A stretch of DNA of 64,000 bases from JAJFFW01 sp965263375 (GTDB lineage Bacteria; Pseudomonadota; Alphaproteobacteria; Caulobacterales; Parvularculaceae). The position numbers and the translations under genes are program-made. The notes below the pieces were generated by a model. The model made no database searches. It was not told the origin of the DNA and saw nothing but the letters and a program-made list of their open reading frames with translations. The stretch is from positions 2,480,001-2,544,000 of the forward strand of contig OZ253669.1 of NCBI GenBank assembly GCA_965263375.1, given 5' to 3'. Shown here in pieces: positions 37,006 to 46,701 of the stretch; position 1 is the first letter of the stretch; each line of letters starts with the position of its first letter.

Positions 37006-37770
37006 ATGCCAACAACTAAAAGACGAAATCGACGCGATAAACTCGCTTTAGATCTTAAACCCAAAGCCTTTATTGGGGTCGATGGTTGTAAGGCAGGCTG
37101 GATCGCCGCAAAATTTTATAAAACACCCCGCACGGTTGAAATCAGCATCTGGCCGGCATTTAAAGATCTGTTTGACGCGCTCAATAACCAGCCCGCAATA
37201 GCGATGATTGATATGCCTATTGGCCTTAAAGAGCGGGAAAAAAGAGCTTGCGAAGGGATGGCCCGCTCGCTTTTGAAACCTCTCCGCCACGCCAGTATTT
37301 TCCCCAGTCCGTTGCGCCCCATGTTGTCTTGTAAAACATACGAAGAGGCGAACGCCTATGGTAAAAAACTCGGCCCAGGCTTTGGCCTTACCAAACAAAG
37401 CTGGATGATTACGCCCAAAATACGCGAAATTGATGCTGTAATGACACCTGAGCATCAGTCTCATATCGGCGAAGGCCATCCGGAACTGGCGTTTTGGCGT
37501 CTATGCGGCGGTGCAGCATGTCCCCATCCAAAACGCACCGAAGCGGGACAAAAAGAAAGACTAAAAATACTCGCCAAAAATGGATTGCGCGGCATCAATA
37601 AACTCTACGCTGACACGCGCAAAGAATACGGCGCAAAAATCGCGATGGATGATATCATTGACGCTTGCGCCCTCGCCCTTACCGCTGAGGCGCGTTTTCT
37701 AGGAAAAGCCAAACGGCTAAGCGACGATTCCCGTGACGCCCGCGGCTTGGTCACGGAGATTTGGGGGTAA
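37006..37770 (+). CDS. DUF429-domain protein (predicted RNase H-like)
   Basis: A 254-residue protein. The N-terminal IGVDGCKAGWIAA with the following AIAMIDMPIGL are hallmarks of DUF429, which is predicted to have an RNase H-like fold with an acidic centre; a late MDDIIDACALALTAEA supplies further acidic residues. Biochemical role is unknown. It sits between the minus-strand rcdA and DUF1192 genes, on the opposite strand, suggesting an insertion there. Confidence 0.87.
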   Translation: MPTTKRRNRRDKLALDLKPKAFIGVDGCKAGWIAAKFYKTPRTVEISIWPAFKDLFDALNNQPAIAMIDMPIGLKEREKRACEGMARSLLKPLRHASIFPSPLRPMLSCKTYEEANAYGKKLGPGFGLTKQSWMITPKIREIDAVMTPEHQSHIGEGHPELAFWRLCGGAACPHPKRTEAGQKERLKILAKNGLRGINKLYADTRKEYGAKIAMDDIIDACALALTAEARFLGKAKRLSDDSRDARGLVTEIWG

Positions 37771-37789
37771 CTTGTGGCTTTGCCAAAAT

Positions 37790-37984
37790 TTACAGATTAA
37801 ACAGCTTATCGGCTGCTGATCGCGTGTCAGCCCGTGCGCCAATCGCTTCTTCACAGCGAACAATTTCACTTTTCAGCGCCGCAATGCGCGCCTGCAAGTC
37901 TTCTACGGATGCGTCATAAAGATCTTGCTTACCAAGATTGCTGAGCAAAAGATCCAGTGGTTCGCGAGGTAAGTCCTCGTCCAT
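37790..37984 (-). CDS. DUF1192 family small protein
   Basis: A 64-residue acidic protein with a central coiled-coil-like helix (VEDLQARIAALKSEIVRCEEAI). The MDEDLPREP start and the LYDASVEDLQARI core fit DUF1192, a small alphaproteobacterial family of unknown function. AGGAGG lies seven bases upstream of the ATG. Confidence 0.82.
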   Translation of the reverse strand: MDEDLPREPLDLLLSNLGKQDLYDASVEDLQARIAALKSEIVRCEEAIGARADTRSAADKLFNL

Positions 37985-38188
37985 CCTACGCCTCCTTTTT
38001 AAATCTCTCCGCCATTACTGAGTTATCATAAACAGTAAAAAATTGAGGCGCAAAAACTTCCCTATTGGGTGTGGCGTAATTTTAGCAAACCCCTGTGCTG
38101 ATCTTAGCCCCATCCCATACTGTTCGAATGCAGCGCCCTTCTTAGACCTAATCTTGACGTAAATTGTTTAGCCATTTAGCAGGACGTG

Positions 38189-38914
38189 ATGCACTTTCCA
38201 TCTCCCCTACAAACAGGCCGCCTTATCAAACGTTACAAACGTTTTCTTGCAGACATTATTTTGGACGATGGCCCCTATGGCGCGGCCGGGGAAGAAATAA
38301 CGGCGCACTGTGCAAACCCAGGCTCCATGCTTGGCGTCGCCCCGCAAGGCGCCCGTGTTTGGGTTTCCAAAAGCCCCAATAAAAACCGCAAATTGCCTTT
38401 TTCATGGGAGCTTGTGGAAATTGACGACACGCTTATCGCCATTAATACAAGCAATCCAAATAAAATTGCCGCCGAAGCGATTGCACGCGGCGCCATTCCA
38501 GAACTCAGCGGATACAAAGAGCTTAAGACCGAAGTGCGCTATGGCGCCGAAAACAGTCGTATCGACATTCTATTGAATGGCGGGCGCAAGAAGTCACCCT
38601 GTTATGTAGAAATCAAAAATGTTCATCTGATGCGCACGCCTGGGCTGGCTGAGTTTCCCGACAGTGTGACCACGCGCGGCGCCAAACATTTGCGAGAGCT
38701 TATCGCCATGAAAAATGAAGGCGCCCGCGCCGTGATGTTGTTTGTTGTTCAACGCGGCGATTGCAAAACGTTTAAACCCGCGGATGACATCGACCCGGCC
38801 TATGCGAGCGCTCTTTTAGAAGCCACCCGTGCGGGGGTGGAAACGCTGTGTTATGATTGCGATATTACCACAAACGAAATTACGTTACGCAAAGCGCTGC
38901 CTTTGGACTTGTAG
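38189..38914 (+). CDS. sfsA: SfsA sugar-fermentation stimulation protein
   Basis: A 241-residue SfsA homologue, shown by GRLIKRYKRFLADI, NPGSMLGVAPQGARV, SRIDILL and YVEIKNVHL. The C-terminal half has a nuclease-like fold with the Asp and E-x-K pattern (RIDILL, VEIKN), and the family is thought to bind DNA. The ATG at 38189 follows AGGA by four bases; a GTG immediately before it is the alternative. It precedes map, with 102 bases between. Confidence 0.95.
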   Translation: MHFPSPLQTGRLIKRYKRFLADIILDDGPYGAAGEEITAHCANPGSMLGVAPQGARVWVSKSPNKNRKLPFSWELVEIDDTLIAINTSNPNKIAAEAIARGAIPELSGYKELKTEVRYGAENSRIDILLNGGRKKSPCYVEIKNVHLMRTPGLAEFPDSVTTRGAKHLRELIAMKNEGARAVMLFVVQRGDCKTFKPADDIDPAYASALLEATRAGVETLCYDCDITTNEITLRKALPLDL

Positions 38915-39016
38915 CCGATTTAGGTTTATCAGGACCAATCATCAAGGATGGAGCGTCCAACCACCGCGAAGCCGCAAGCTAAAGGTTAGATAAGACGCTC
39001 GTAAAGGGGATAGATT

Positions 39017-39847
39017 TTGAATAACACGGCTCGAAAAACAAATACGATTAAAATCCACACGCCAGAGGATTTTGAGGGCATGCGCCGTGCTGGCGCCATC
39101 GCTTCTTCATGTCTTGATATGGTGTGTGATATCGTGAAGCCTGGGGTCACGACCGCTTGGGTTGATAATCAGATTAAAGAGTTTGTTTTAGACCACAATG
39201 CCATCCCCGCCACCATAGGCTATCGGGGATATCGCCATTCATCGTGTATTTCCCTTAATCATGTGGTTTGTCATGGCATTCCCGGCGATAAGCTTCTTAA
39301 AGATGGCGACATAATGAATATCGATGTCACGATTATCTTAGACGGCTGGCACGGTGACAATAGCCGCATGTATTTTGCGGGCGAACCCAAAGTAAAGGCT
39401 CGCCGTCTTGTCTCCACGACCTATGAATGCTTGATGCGCGGCATCCGGACTGTCAAACCAGGCTCCACCCTTTATGATATTGGCCACGCCATACAATCCC
39501 ATGCGGAAGCGGAAGGATTTACAGTGGTTCGTGATTTTTGCGGCCATGGGCTTGGCCGTGTCTTTCATGACGCGCCCAATGTTGTTCACTATGGGGAGTA
39601 TCGCGATAAAATCATGGGCATTCAACGCGCGCCCGACACGGTTCTGGAAGAGGGAATGTTCTTTACGATCGAACCGATGATCAATGAAGGAAAGCCGGAC
39701 GCAAAAGTCCTAAAAGATGGGTGGACAGCCGTTACACGGGATCGATCCTTATCGGCGCAATTTGAACACTCCATAGGGGTGACAGCTGATGGCGTAGAGA
39801 TTTTCACAAAATCGCCCGCCGGACGCGACCAACCGCCTTACACATAG
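39017..39847 (+). CDS. map: type I methionine aminopeptidase
   Basis: Removes the N-terminal Met of new proteins with a two-metal site. The ligands are the Asp pair in DGWHGDNSRMY, His in CGHGLGRVFHDAP and Glu in FTIEPMI and QFEHSIGVT. It starts with TTG at 39017, supported by a strong AAAGGGGA six bases upstream; no in-frame ATG is near. At 276 residues it is slightly longer than E. coli Map, owing to a few N- and C-terminal residues. radC follows after 13 bases. Confidence 0.96.
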   Translation: MNNTARKTNTIKIHTPEDFEGMRRAGAIASSCLDMVCDIVKPGVTTAWVDNQIKEFVLDHNAIPATIGYRGYRHSSCISLNHVVCHGIPGDKLLKDGDIMNIDVTIILDGWHGDNSRMYFAGEPKVKARRLVSTTYECLMRGIRTVKPGSTLYDIGHAIQSHAEAEGFTVVRDFCGHGLGRVFHDAPNVVHYGEYRDKIMGIQRAPDTVLEEGMFFTIEPMINEGKPDAKVLKDGWTAVTRDRSLSAQFEHSIGVTADGVEIFTKSPAGRDQPPYT

Positions 39848-39860
39848 GAATACGCAAAAG

Positions 39861-40604
39861 ATGTCGGGGGATACAGCGCATAAAGATGAAGACGAACTTG
39901 ATGGCGACAATATCGCCGCCAAGCCCCATGCCCCTAATCATATGGCGGGCCACCGCGAAAGACTGCGCACTCGTTTTAAAAAGTCTGGCGCAGATGCTCT
40001 TCAAGATTACGAGCTATTAGAGCTTGTTTTATTTCGCGCCATCCCGCGCCGAGACGTAAAACCCTTAGCCAAAGAATTGATTTCAAAATTTGGCGGTTTC
40101 GCCGAAGTTCTAGGCGCGCCGATAGAGCGTTTGACTGAAGTAAAAGGCGTTTCGCAAAACGTCGCCCTTGATCTGAAAATTATTCAGGCTTCAGCAATTA
40201 AACTCACACAAGAGCGGGTTTTAGGCCGACCAGTCATAGCATCGTGGAGCGATCTTTTAGCGTATTGCCGCGCCGCAATGGCGGATGAAAAAACCGAACT
40301 TTTTCGAATTTTATTTCTCGACAAGAAAAATATTCTTATTGCGGATGAAGTACAACAACGCGGCACCGTTGATCATACGCCGGTTTACCCACGCGAGGTC
40401 GTCAAACGCGCCCTAGAGCTCGGCGCGTCTGCGATTATTTTAGTACACAACCACCCTTCAGGTGATCCGACGCCATCGCGCGCAGATGTTGAAATGACGA
40501 AAAAGATCGTTGATGCGGCAAAGCCCCTTGGCATCAAAGTTCACGACCACCTCATTGTCGGGGCCCAGCTTCAAGCAAGCTTTAAAACGCTGGGCCTTTT
40601 GTAG
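39861..40604 (+). CDS. radC: RadC family JAB-domain protein
   Basis: A 247-residue protein with a helix-hairpin-helix region at ~60–110 and the JAB1/MPN metalloprotease-like domain at ~125–245. The JAMM motif VHNHPSGDPTPSRAD is complete. Despite the name its role in DNA repair is unproven. The ATG is 13 bases after the map stop, so the two are likely one operon, an order common in alphaproteobacteria. Confidence 0.95.
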   Translation: MSGDTAHKDEDELDGDNIAAKPHAPNHMAGHRERLRTRFKKSGADALQDYELLELVLFRAIPRRDVKPLAKELISKFGGFAEVLGAPIERLTEVKGVSQNVALDLKIIQASAIKLTQERVLGRPVIASWSDLLAYCRAAMADEKTELFRILFLDKKNILIADEVQQRGTVDHTPVYPREVVKRALELGASAIILVHNHPSGDPTPSRADVEMTKKIVDAAKPLGIKVHDHLIVGAQLQASFKTLGLL

Positions 40605-40691
40605 AGGCTGTATTTGCAACCGCTAGCCTAACCTAGATACGCCCTGCTTTGTGAAGAGGGCGCCAAAGCGGCGATACAAAACTGAGCGAGC

Positions 40692-41621
40692 TTACTCAAC
40701 CGGATCGAGCCAGCCCCATTTATCTTCTGTCTCGCCAGAGAAAATGCCGAAGAACGCGTTTTGCACAGCCTCAGTAATGGGCTTATCGCCATTACCTTTA
40801 CCGACAGCGATGGTATCAACTGAACGAACCGGGGTTACCTCAGCCGCGGTGCCGGTCAGGAAAATTTCATCAGCGCCATAAAGCGCCTCACGCGGGAGGG
40901 CCTGTTCAACAACCTCAAAGCCCAAATCCTCAGCAAGCGTCATAACTGAGTTCCGCGTAATACCTGTCAAAATAGAAGCGGCGCCAGGCGGGGTATAGAT
41001 GCGGCCCTCTTTCACGACAAAGATATTCTCCCCCGCCCCTTCACTGACGGTGCCGTCATGGGCAAGGCCGATACCTTCGGCGAAACCGCGATCTTTTGCT
41101 TCCATGCTGACCAAACGGCTAGAAAGATAGTTCCCCGCCGCCTTTGCACCAGAAGGAACAGTGCCTGGCGCCATGCGCCGCCAGCTTGAAACAGCAACGT
41201 CAATGCCGTTTTTGAGCCCCTCTTCGCCAAGATACGCGCCCCAGTAAAAAGCAGCGACAACAACATCGGTTTTACAGTCTTGCGAGGCGGGGCCCATCTC
41301 ACCATAACCCGGAAAAGCGATCGGCCGGATATAAGCAGAAGAAAGGCCGTTCACGCGCACCACATCGCGGCAAACCTGCATCAATTCCTCAACTGTGTAA
41401 TCGAGCGGAATTTTGTAAATCTTCGCAGAATAGGCAAGACGCTCAATATGCTCGCGATTACGGAAAACGCACACGCCCTTATGTTTGGTGTTATAAGCGC
41501 GCATCCCCTCAAACACGCCTGTGCCATATTGAAGGCCATGTGTCAGGACATGGGTCGTCGCCTCCGCCCAGGGGATCATCTTGCCATTACGCCAAATTTT
41601 TTCTGCTTCTTGAATAGGCAT
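40692..41621 (-). CDS. ilvE: branched-chain amino-acid aminotransferase
   Basis: A fold-type IV PLP aminotransferase of 309 residues that makes Leu, Ile and Val. The PLP lysine is in SGAKAAGNYLSS. Characteristic segments are GTGVFEGMRAY, RPIAFPGYG and LTGTAAEVTPVRSVD. The start is the ATG at 41621, preceded by GGAG six bases upstream; a GTG at 41684 would add 21 unlikely residues. It lies convergent to radC. Confidence 0.95.
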   Translation of the reverse strand: MPIQEAEKIWRNGKMIPWAEATTHVLTHGLQYGTGVFEGMRAYNTKHKGVCVFRNREHIERLAYSAKIYKIPLDYTVEELMQVCRDVVRVNGLSSAYIRPIAFPGYGEMGPASQDCKTDVVVAAFYWGAYLGEEGLKNGIDVAVSSWRRMAPGTVPSGAKAAGNYLSSRLVSMEAKDRGFAEGIGLAHDGTVSEGAGENIFVVKEGRIYTPPGAASILTGITRNSVMTLAEDLGFEVVEQALPREALYGADEIFLTGTAAEVTPVRSVDTIAVGKGNGDKPITEAVQNAFFGIFSGETEDKWGWLDPVE

Positions 41622-41806
41622 AGTCTCTCCAAATGCATACATGCGATAACGCCGCTGGGGCGCAATCAACTCGCTGGCCGCCACAATAAAAGGGCGCCAA
41701 ATCGATCTGAAGCGCCTTCTTAGCGCGTCAGTCCCGCTAGAGCTACATTTTTATGGGCTAGGGATTTGGTAAAACCACGCTATAGGTGGCGGCTAAAGAA
41801 GCCAGA

Positions 41807-42955
41807 ATGAATAAAATGAGCGCAAATAAAGACACAACAAGCGTCAAAGAACGACTGAGATCAAGCAAGCGCCTTGTTATTAAGGTGGGCTCTGCCCTAC
41901 TCTTTGATGATGAGGGAGCTGTCGCGCATGATTGGCTAGACGGTTTGGCGAATGACATCGTCGCCTTTCGGGCCAATGGCGCTGAGGTTGTGATCGTCAG
42001 TTCCGGCGCCGTTGGGTTAGGAAGACGCGTTTTAGATCTTGGCGGCAAACTGAAACTTGAAGAAAAACAAGCCGCCGCCGCCGCTGGACAGAGCCTTTTA
42101 ATGGACGCCTGGCGCCGATCCCTTGAACCTAAAGGGATTACTGCCGCGCAAGTTCTTCTGACGCTTCCAGATACGGAAAACCGGCGACGCTATTTGAATG
42201 CGCGCTCAACCCTGACAACGCTGCTCAGCCTTCGCGCGGCCCCGATCGTCAATGAAAATGACACCATCGCGACGGACGAAATTCGCTATGGCGATAATGA
42301 TCGCCTGGCCGCGCGCATCGCACAGATGGTGGAAGCAGACCTGCTTTTAATCTTATCTGATGTTGATGGGCTATACACCGCTGATCCACGGCAAGACCCT
42401 TCGGCGTCGCATATTCCTGTGGTGAATGGCATAGATAGCGCGATCGAGGCTCTTGCGGGGGGCCCTAATGCAGAACGGGCCTTAGGCAGCGGCGGCATGA
42501 AAACAAAAATCGATGCGGCCAAGATTGCAAATGGCGCAGGATGCGCCGCTGTGATCGCCAAAGGTGCAGAAAACCAGCCCATCGCCGCCCTTAATAAAGA
42601 CGCGCGCTCAACCCTGTTCGTTCCAAGTGCGACGCCGGCAAAAGCACGCCAAGCGTGGATTTCCGGCGGTCTCACCACAGCCGGATCGCTCACCATCGAT
42701 GAAGGCGCATGCAAGGCCCTAAAAGGCGGCGCCAGCCTTTTGCCCGCGGGGATCACTGGCGTGAAAGGCGCATTTGATAAAGGAGACGCCGTCGCCCTAT
42801 ACGCACCGGACGGCGCGCTTGTCGGCCGGGGCCTTGCCGCCTATGAAAGTCGTGAAGTGCGCGAAATAATGGGCTTGCGCTCTGATGAAGCCGGAGCAAA
42901 GCTTGGCTATCGACGCGCCGCCGTGATCCACCGCGATGATCTCGCGCTCGCTTAA
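41807..42955 (+). CDS. proB: glutamate 5-kinase
   Basis: The first proline-biosynthesis step. The amino-acid kinase domain has VIKVGSALLFDD, VSSGAVGLG, NENDTI and the LILSDVDGLYTADP loop. A C-terminal PUA domain covers about the last 90 residues. ATG at 41807 and 41816 and a GTG at 41786 are all possible starts and none has a clear site. proA follows 17 bases later, so this is a proBA operon. An upstream obg gene, common elsewhere, is not present here. Confidence 0.95.
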   Translation: MNKMSANKDTTSVKERLRSSKRLVIKVGSALLFDDEGAVAHDWLDGLANDIVAFRANGAEVVIVSSGAVGLGRRVLDLGGKLKLEEKQAAAAAGQSLLMDAWRRSLEPKGITAAQVLLTLPDTENRRRYLNARSTLTTLLSLRAAPIVNENDTIATDEIRYGDNDRLAARIAQMVEADLLLILSDVDGLYTADPRQDPSASHIPVVNGIDSAIEALAGGPNAERALGSGGMKTKIDAAKIANGAGCAAVIAKGAENQPIAALNKDARSTLFVPSATPAKARQAWISGGLTTAGSLTIDEGACKALKGGASLLPAGITGVKGAFDKGDAVALYAPDGALVGRGLAAYESREVREIMGLRSDEAGAKLGYRRAAVIHRDDLALA

Positions 42956-42972
42956 GATAAAAAGGATTAGTC

Positions 42973-44253
42973 GTGACTGACACGCTGACAAAAGACGCCC
43001 TTGATAAACTCGTCGCTGAAATGGGCGCCGCCGCACGTGACGCCGCCGCCGTTTTACGCCAAGCACCGACGGAACAAAAAAACGCTGCGCTAGCCGCAAC
43101 GAGCGATGCGATTGCGCAAAACAAAGACGAAATTTTACATGCGAATGAAAAAGACGTCGCTGCGGGAAAAGCGAATGGCCTTTCCGGCGCGATGGTCGAC
43201 CGATTGGTGCTAAACCCAGATCGCCTTGCTGGAATTCGTCAGTCCTTGGCGGATATTATCGACCTGCCTGACCCTGTCGGTGCGGAAATTTGGCGCAACG
43301 AGCGCCCTAACGGGCTTACCATCACGCGCGTAAGATCCCCCATCGGGGTGATCGGCGTGATTTATGAAAGCCGCCCCAATGTGACGATCGACGCTGGCGC
43401 GCTGTGCTTAAAATCTGGCAACGCCGCATTTTTACGCGGCGGCTCAGAAGCGCTTGCCTCGTCCAAAGCGCTCCATGCCTGCATGGCAGAGGGGATGCGC
43501 GCTGCAAATTTACCGGAAGGATCCGTACAGCTAGCCCCTAGCGCGGACCGCGCGATTGTCGGCGCAATGCTGGCTGGCCTTGGCGGCGCGATAGATTTGA
43601 TCATCCCGCGCGGCGGCAAATCCCTCGTCGCACGGGTACAAGAAGAAGCGCGCGCACCAGTCTTGAGCCATTTAGACGGCATCTGCCATGTCTATGTTGA
43701 CAAAGACGCAGATCTGCAAAAAGCAGTCGACGTTACGGTGAATGCAAAAATGCGCCGTCCAGGCATATGCGGCGCAGCTGAAACCCTGCTAATCGACAAA
43801 GCGGTTTTGGGCGACTTCTTACCGCCAATTGCTGCCGCGCTGAAAGAAGCCGGCTGCGAGCTTCGCGGCGACGACGCCGCGCGGTCTGTTGACGGGTCAC
43901 TTACGGCGGCGACGGATGAGGATTTCCACACAGAATATCTTGAGCCAATCCTTTCCATCGCAGCAGTCGACGGCGTCAATGGCGCGACGGCGCATATTGC
44001 AAATTATGGGTCAAACCATACAGATGCGATCATAACAGAAAACGCTGAAGCCGCTGGCCAGTTTCTCGCAGGCGTCGATAGCGCCATCGTGATGCACAAT
44101 GCGTCGACGCAATTTGCTGATGGCGGCGAATTTGGCCTAGGCGCAGAAATCGGTATCGCCACCGGCAAGCTTCACGCACGCGGCCCCGTTGGCCTTGAGG
44201 AGCTGACGACCTACAAAAACGTCGTTCTAGGCACAGGGCAAACACGCCCGTAA
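42973..44253 (+). CDS. proA: glutamate-5-semialdehyde dehydrogenase
   Basis: The second proline step, reducing glutamyl-5-phosphate with NADPH. The 426-residue aldehyde-dehydrogenase-fold enzyme shows SPIGVIGVIYESRPNV, LDLIIPRGG-type sequence and the catalytic Cys in RRPGICGAAETLL. The GTG start at 42973 has AAAAAGGAT upstream. Together with proB it forms the proline operon. Confidence 0.96.
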   Translation: MTDTLTKDALDKLVAEMGAAARDAAAVLRQAPTEQKNAALAATSDAIAQNKDEILHANEKDVAAGKANGLSGAMVDRLVLNPDRLAGIRQSLADIIDLPDPVGAEIWRNERPNGLTITRVRSPIGVIGVIYESRPNVTIDAGALCLKSGNAAFLRGGSEALASSKALHACMAEGMRAANLPEGSVQLAPSADRAIVGAMLAGLGGAIDLIIPRGGKSLVARVQEEARAPVLSHLDGICHVYVDKDADLQKAVDVTVNAKMRRPGICGAAETLLIDKAVLGDFLPPIAAALKEAGCELRGDDAARSVDGSLTAATDEDFHTEYLEPILSIAAVDGVNGATAHIANYGSNHTDAIITENAEAAGQFLAGVDSAIVMHNASTQFADGGEFGLGAEIGIATGKLHARGPVGLEELTTYKNVVLGTGQTRP

Positions 44254-44469
44254 AGCTATTTTAAGCACCCAACACAAAGGGCTGATTTTTCAGGTAGATC
44301 ATATCTATGAAAAACCGCCCAACTAAGACACTGTTGCAGACATGTCAGACGCCAAACTAAAAACACAAATTTTCATTAGTGTCCCCTGGTCCCCTATAAA
44401 ATAGTTTATGTTAGATTAATCGAAGTTTCAACCAACCTCACCAACAGTCAGATCGATAAGGACGAGGCC

Positions 44470-45294
44470 GTGAGCGACCAAGACGAACATAAAGGCGCAG
44501 GCGCTGAGATAGAGCGCCTACTGACAATCATGGCGAAGCTAAGAGACCCTGATGGCGGCTGCCCATGGGACCTTGAGCAAAATTTCGCCACGATCGCTCC
44601 CTATACGGTTGAAGAAGCCTATGAGGTGGCTGACGCTATTGAGCAGGAGGACAAAACCGCCTTGCGCGATGAGCTTGGCGACTTGCTGTTCCAGTCGGTT
44701 TTCCATGCGCAAATGGCCAAAGAAGAAGGCGCCTTTGACTTTGCAGACGTCGCCCGCGCCATCAGCGATAAAATGATCCGTCGTCACCCTCATGTCTTTG
44801 GCGATGACAATACGCGCACAGCCGATGAGCAAACCCAATCATGGGAAGCGCAAAAGGCCGCTGAGAGAGCCGCAAAAGGCGCACAAGGGTTGCTTGACGA
44901 CGTACCAATTGGCCTCCCCGCCATGACCCGCGCCGTGAAACTGCAAAAACGCGCCGCACGGGTCGGTTTTGATTGGACCGAAGCGCGCGCCATTCTTTCA
45001 AAAGTCCATGAAGAGACGACAGAGATTGTGGACGCGATGGACAATAAATCCCAAGCGGAAGTCGAAGAAGAATTCGGCGATCTACTGTTTGTGATCGCTA
45101 ATCTTGCGAGACATTTGCAGGTCGACCCAGAGCACGCCTTACGCGGAACAAATGCAAAATTTGCGCGCCGCTTCGCTCATATCGAAGAGCGGGTAAAAGA
45201 AGACGGCGGGACCCTTGAAGGCGCCTCCCTTGATGAGATGGAGGCGCTCTGGATGGAAGCAAAGACCCTAGAAAAACAACGCGCTAGAAAATAA
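44470..45294 (+). CDS. mazG: nucleoside triphosphate pyrophosphohydrolase MazG
   Basis: An NTP pyrophosphohydrolase of 274 residues with two MazG domains. The first has the metal-binding CPWDLEQNFATIAPYTVEEAYEV and ELGDLLFQSVFHA. The second repeats EETTEIVDAM and EEFGDLLFVIAN. It hydrolyses canonical and faulty nucleotides. The GTG start has AAGGACGAGG just upstream. A ~220-base gap separates it from proA. Confidence 0.95.
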   Translation: MSDQDEHKGAGAEIERLLTIMAKLRDPDGGCPWDLEQNFATIAPYTVEEAYEVADAIEQEDKTALRDELGDLLFQSVFHAQMAKEEGAFDFADVARAISDKMIRRHPHVFGDDNTRTADEQTQSWEAQKAAERAAKGAQGLLDDVPIGLPAMTRAVKLQKRAARVGFDWTEARAILSKVHEETTEIVDAMDNKSQAEVEEEFGDLLFVIANLARHLQVDPEHALRGTNAKFARRFAHIEERVKEDGGTLEGASLDEMEALWMEAKTLEKQRARK

Positions 45295-45303
45295 ACGCGC
45301 TTG

Positions 45304-46140
45304 TTAAGCGCCGCCAAATCCGCCGCGGGGCCGCAAAGGCTCGCGCAACACCCGGTAGGCGCCGAGAAAACCAAGAGCAATTGCAAACTTCACAGCCAAA
45401 TCAGAGACTATCCAATTCGCCCAAGGGGCGCCCGTTCCCCAGTAAAGCGATGTGAAATAAATGACGCCTTGCATCGTGTAACCCGCCATCACCGAATAAA
45501 GAGGGGCGCGCCACCAACGCCCGCCCCCGCGGGTTACATCATAAACACCAGCGGCAATATATTGCCCAGCCATCGCCGCGGCGACAAATGCAATCACAAA
45601 TTTCGGCGCCGGGTAATCAGCCGCCCCAAGCTCAGGCGCTAAATACGCAATCTCAGCAAACACGATCAAAGCGGCAATCGCCCACGATGCCGTCACGGCT
45701 TTAGAAGCTTCTTCCCCGCCATAGCGCCGCGCAAACAAGACAACAATCGCAGGAGCAAACCCCATGATGAGATAGCCCCAACTTAACCATTGGCTCGGTT
45801 TTAAGGCTGGCTCGAAAAAGTAGTGGTCAAATGTGTGCAGCGGTAAATCGACTGTCAAAAAGGAGAGTAATAACACCGGGGTCAGGACCAGACTAAGCAC
45901 CAGTGTGCGCATAAAAGCGATGGAAAAGGCTTTCAAACGCCGCTGCAATTTTTGCATTGGCGTTTCTTGCTCGGCCCGCCGCTCAACAGCACGCAAAGCC
46001 GCACGCCCCTGATCATGGGGTAAAATTGGCAGGTCATCGGTGAAAAGCGAGGGATCGCCAGCTTGCTCTGCGCCTGTCACTACGGCTTTTATAGACGCGC
46101 CGTCTGCAGTCTCATTTTGAGATTTTTTTTCATCGCTCAT
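45304..46140 (-). CDS. integral membrane protein
   Basis: About 278 residues. The first ~70 are charged and cytoplasmic. Six hydrophobic segments follow, near 78–100, 118–137, 150–170, 183–205, 220–240 and 250–268. I see a faint similarity to the queuosine-precursor-transporter (VUT) layout, in the GQYIAAGVYDVTR part and the paired segments after it, but it is not firm. The ATG at 46140 has AAGG nine bases upstream. Function unknown. It converges with mazG. Confidence 0.65.
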   Translation of the reverse strand: MSDEKKSQNETADGASIKAVVTGAEQAGDPSLFTDDLPILPHDQGRAALRAVERRAEQETPMQKLQRRLKAFSIAFMRTLVLSLVLTPVLLLSFLTVDLPLHTFDHYFFEPALKPSQWLSWGYLIMGFAPAIVVLFARRYGGEEASKAVTASWAIAALIVFAEIAYLAPELGAADYPAPKFVIAFVAAAMAGQYIAAGVYDVTRGGGRWWRAPLYSVMAGYTMQGVIYFTSLYWGTGAPWANWIVSDLAVKFAIALGFLGAYRVLREPLRPRGGFGGA

Positions 46141-46207
46141 ATGCATTCGCCTTGCTTACGCCCATCGACTTAGCGTCGAGCGACAAAATGAATGCGCGCG
46201 ACGCGTT

Positions 46208-46489
46208 TTAAGCAGAAGCTTTGGCTAGTTCGCGCTTCACTTTCAAGGCATTTGGCGACAAATGCGCTTCCTTGGCTTTGTTCAAGAAAGCGTCTAGTCC
46301 GCCAACATGGTCAACCGAACGAAGGGCTGACGCCGTGATGCGAAACTTAAACGAGCGATCCAGCTTCTCGCTATGCAAGGTCACCTTGCAAAGATTGGGC
46401 AAAAACCGTCTCTTAGTGCGATTTTTCGCGTGAGAAACGTTATTTCCTGCTCTCGGTCCAGTGCCGGTAAATTCGCAGCGGCGTGCCAT
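46208..46489 (-). CDS. rpmB: 50S ribosomal protein L28
   Basis: A 93-residue L28 with the family start MARRCEFTGTGPRAGNNVSHAKN and the RTKRRFLPNL segment. It is part of the large ribosomal subunit. AGAGGA lies before the ATG. In alphaproteobacteria rpmB commonly lies near cobT and a phytase-like gene, as here. Confidence 0.97.
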   Translation of the reverse strand: MARRCEFTGTGPRAGNNVSHAKNRTKRRFLPNLCKVTLHSEKLDRSFKFRITASALRSVDHVGGLDAFLNKAKEAHLSPNALKVKRELAKASA

Positions 46490-46701
46490 GGATTAAATCC
46501 TCTTAACGAAAGTCGCTCGCTCTGAGCGCCTTTGGAAAAACTTTGAACGACGGCGTTTAGCCGCCCGTCGTCCTTGCGTCAAGTCTCTTAACGCAACCGA
46601 GCAAAGGTCTATCCCACACAAGGCCCCGCATCGTGAAACTACGCCAAATCCCACTCCCCTAAATCCTTGGCTTAAAAGGGAACCATGATTAGGTTGAGCC
46701 C

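Noticed and set aside
46490..46701. Possible cobalamin riboswitch ahead of cobT
   Set aside because: No B12-box-like sequence or the expected multi-stem layout was found in this short divergent gap.
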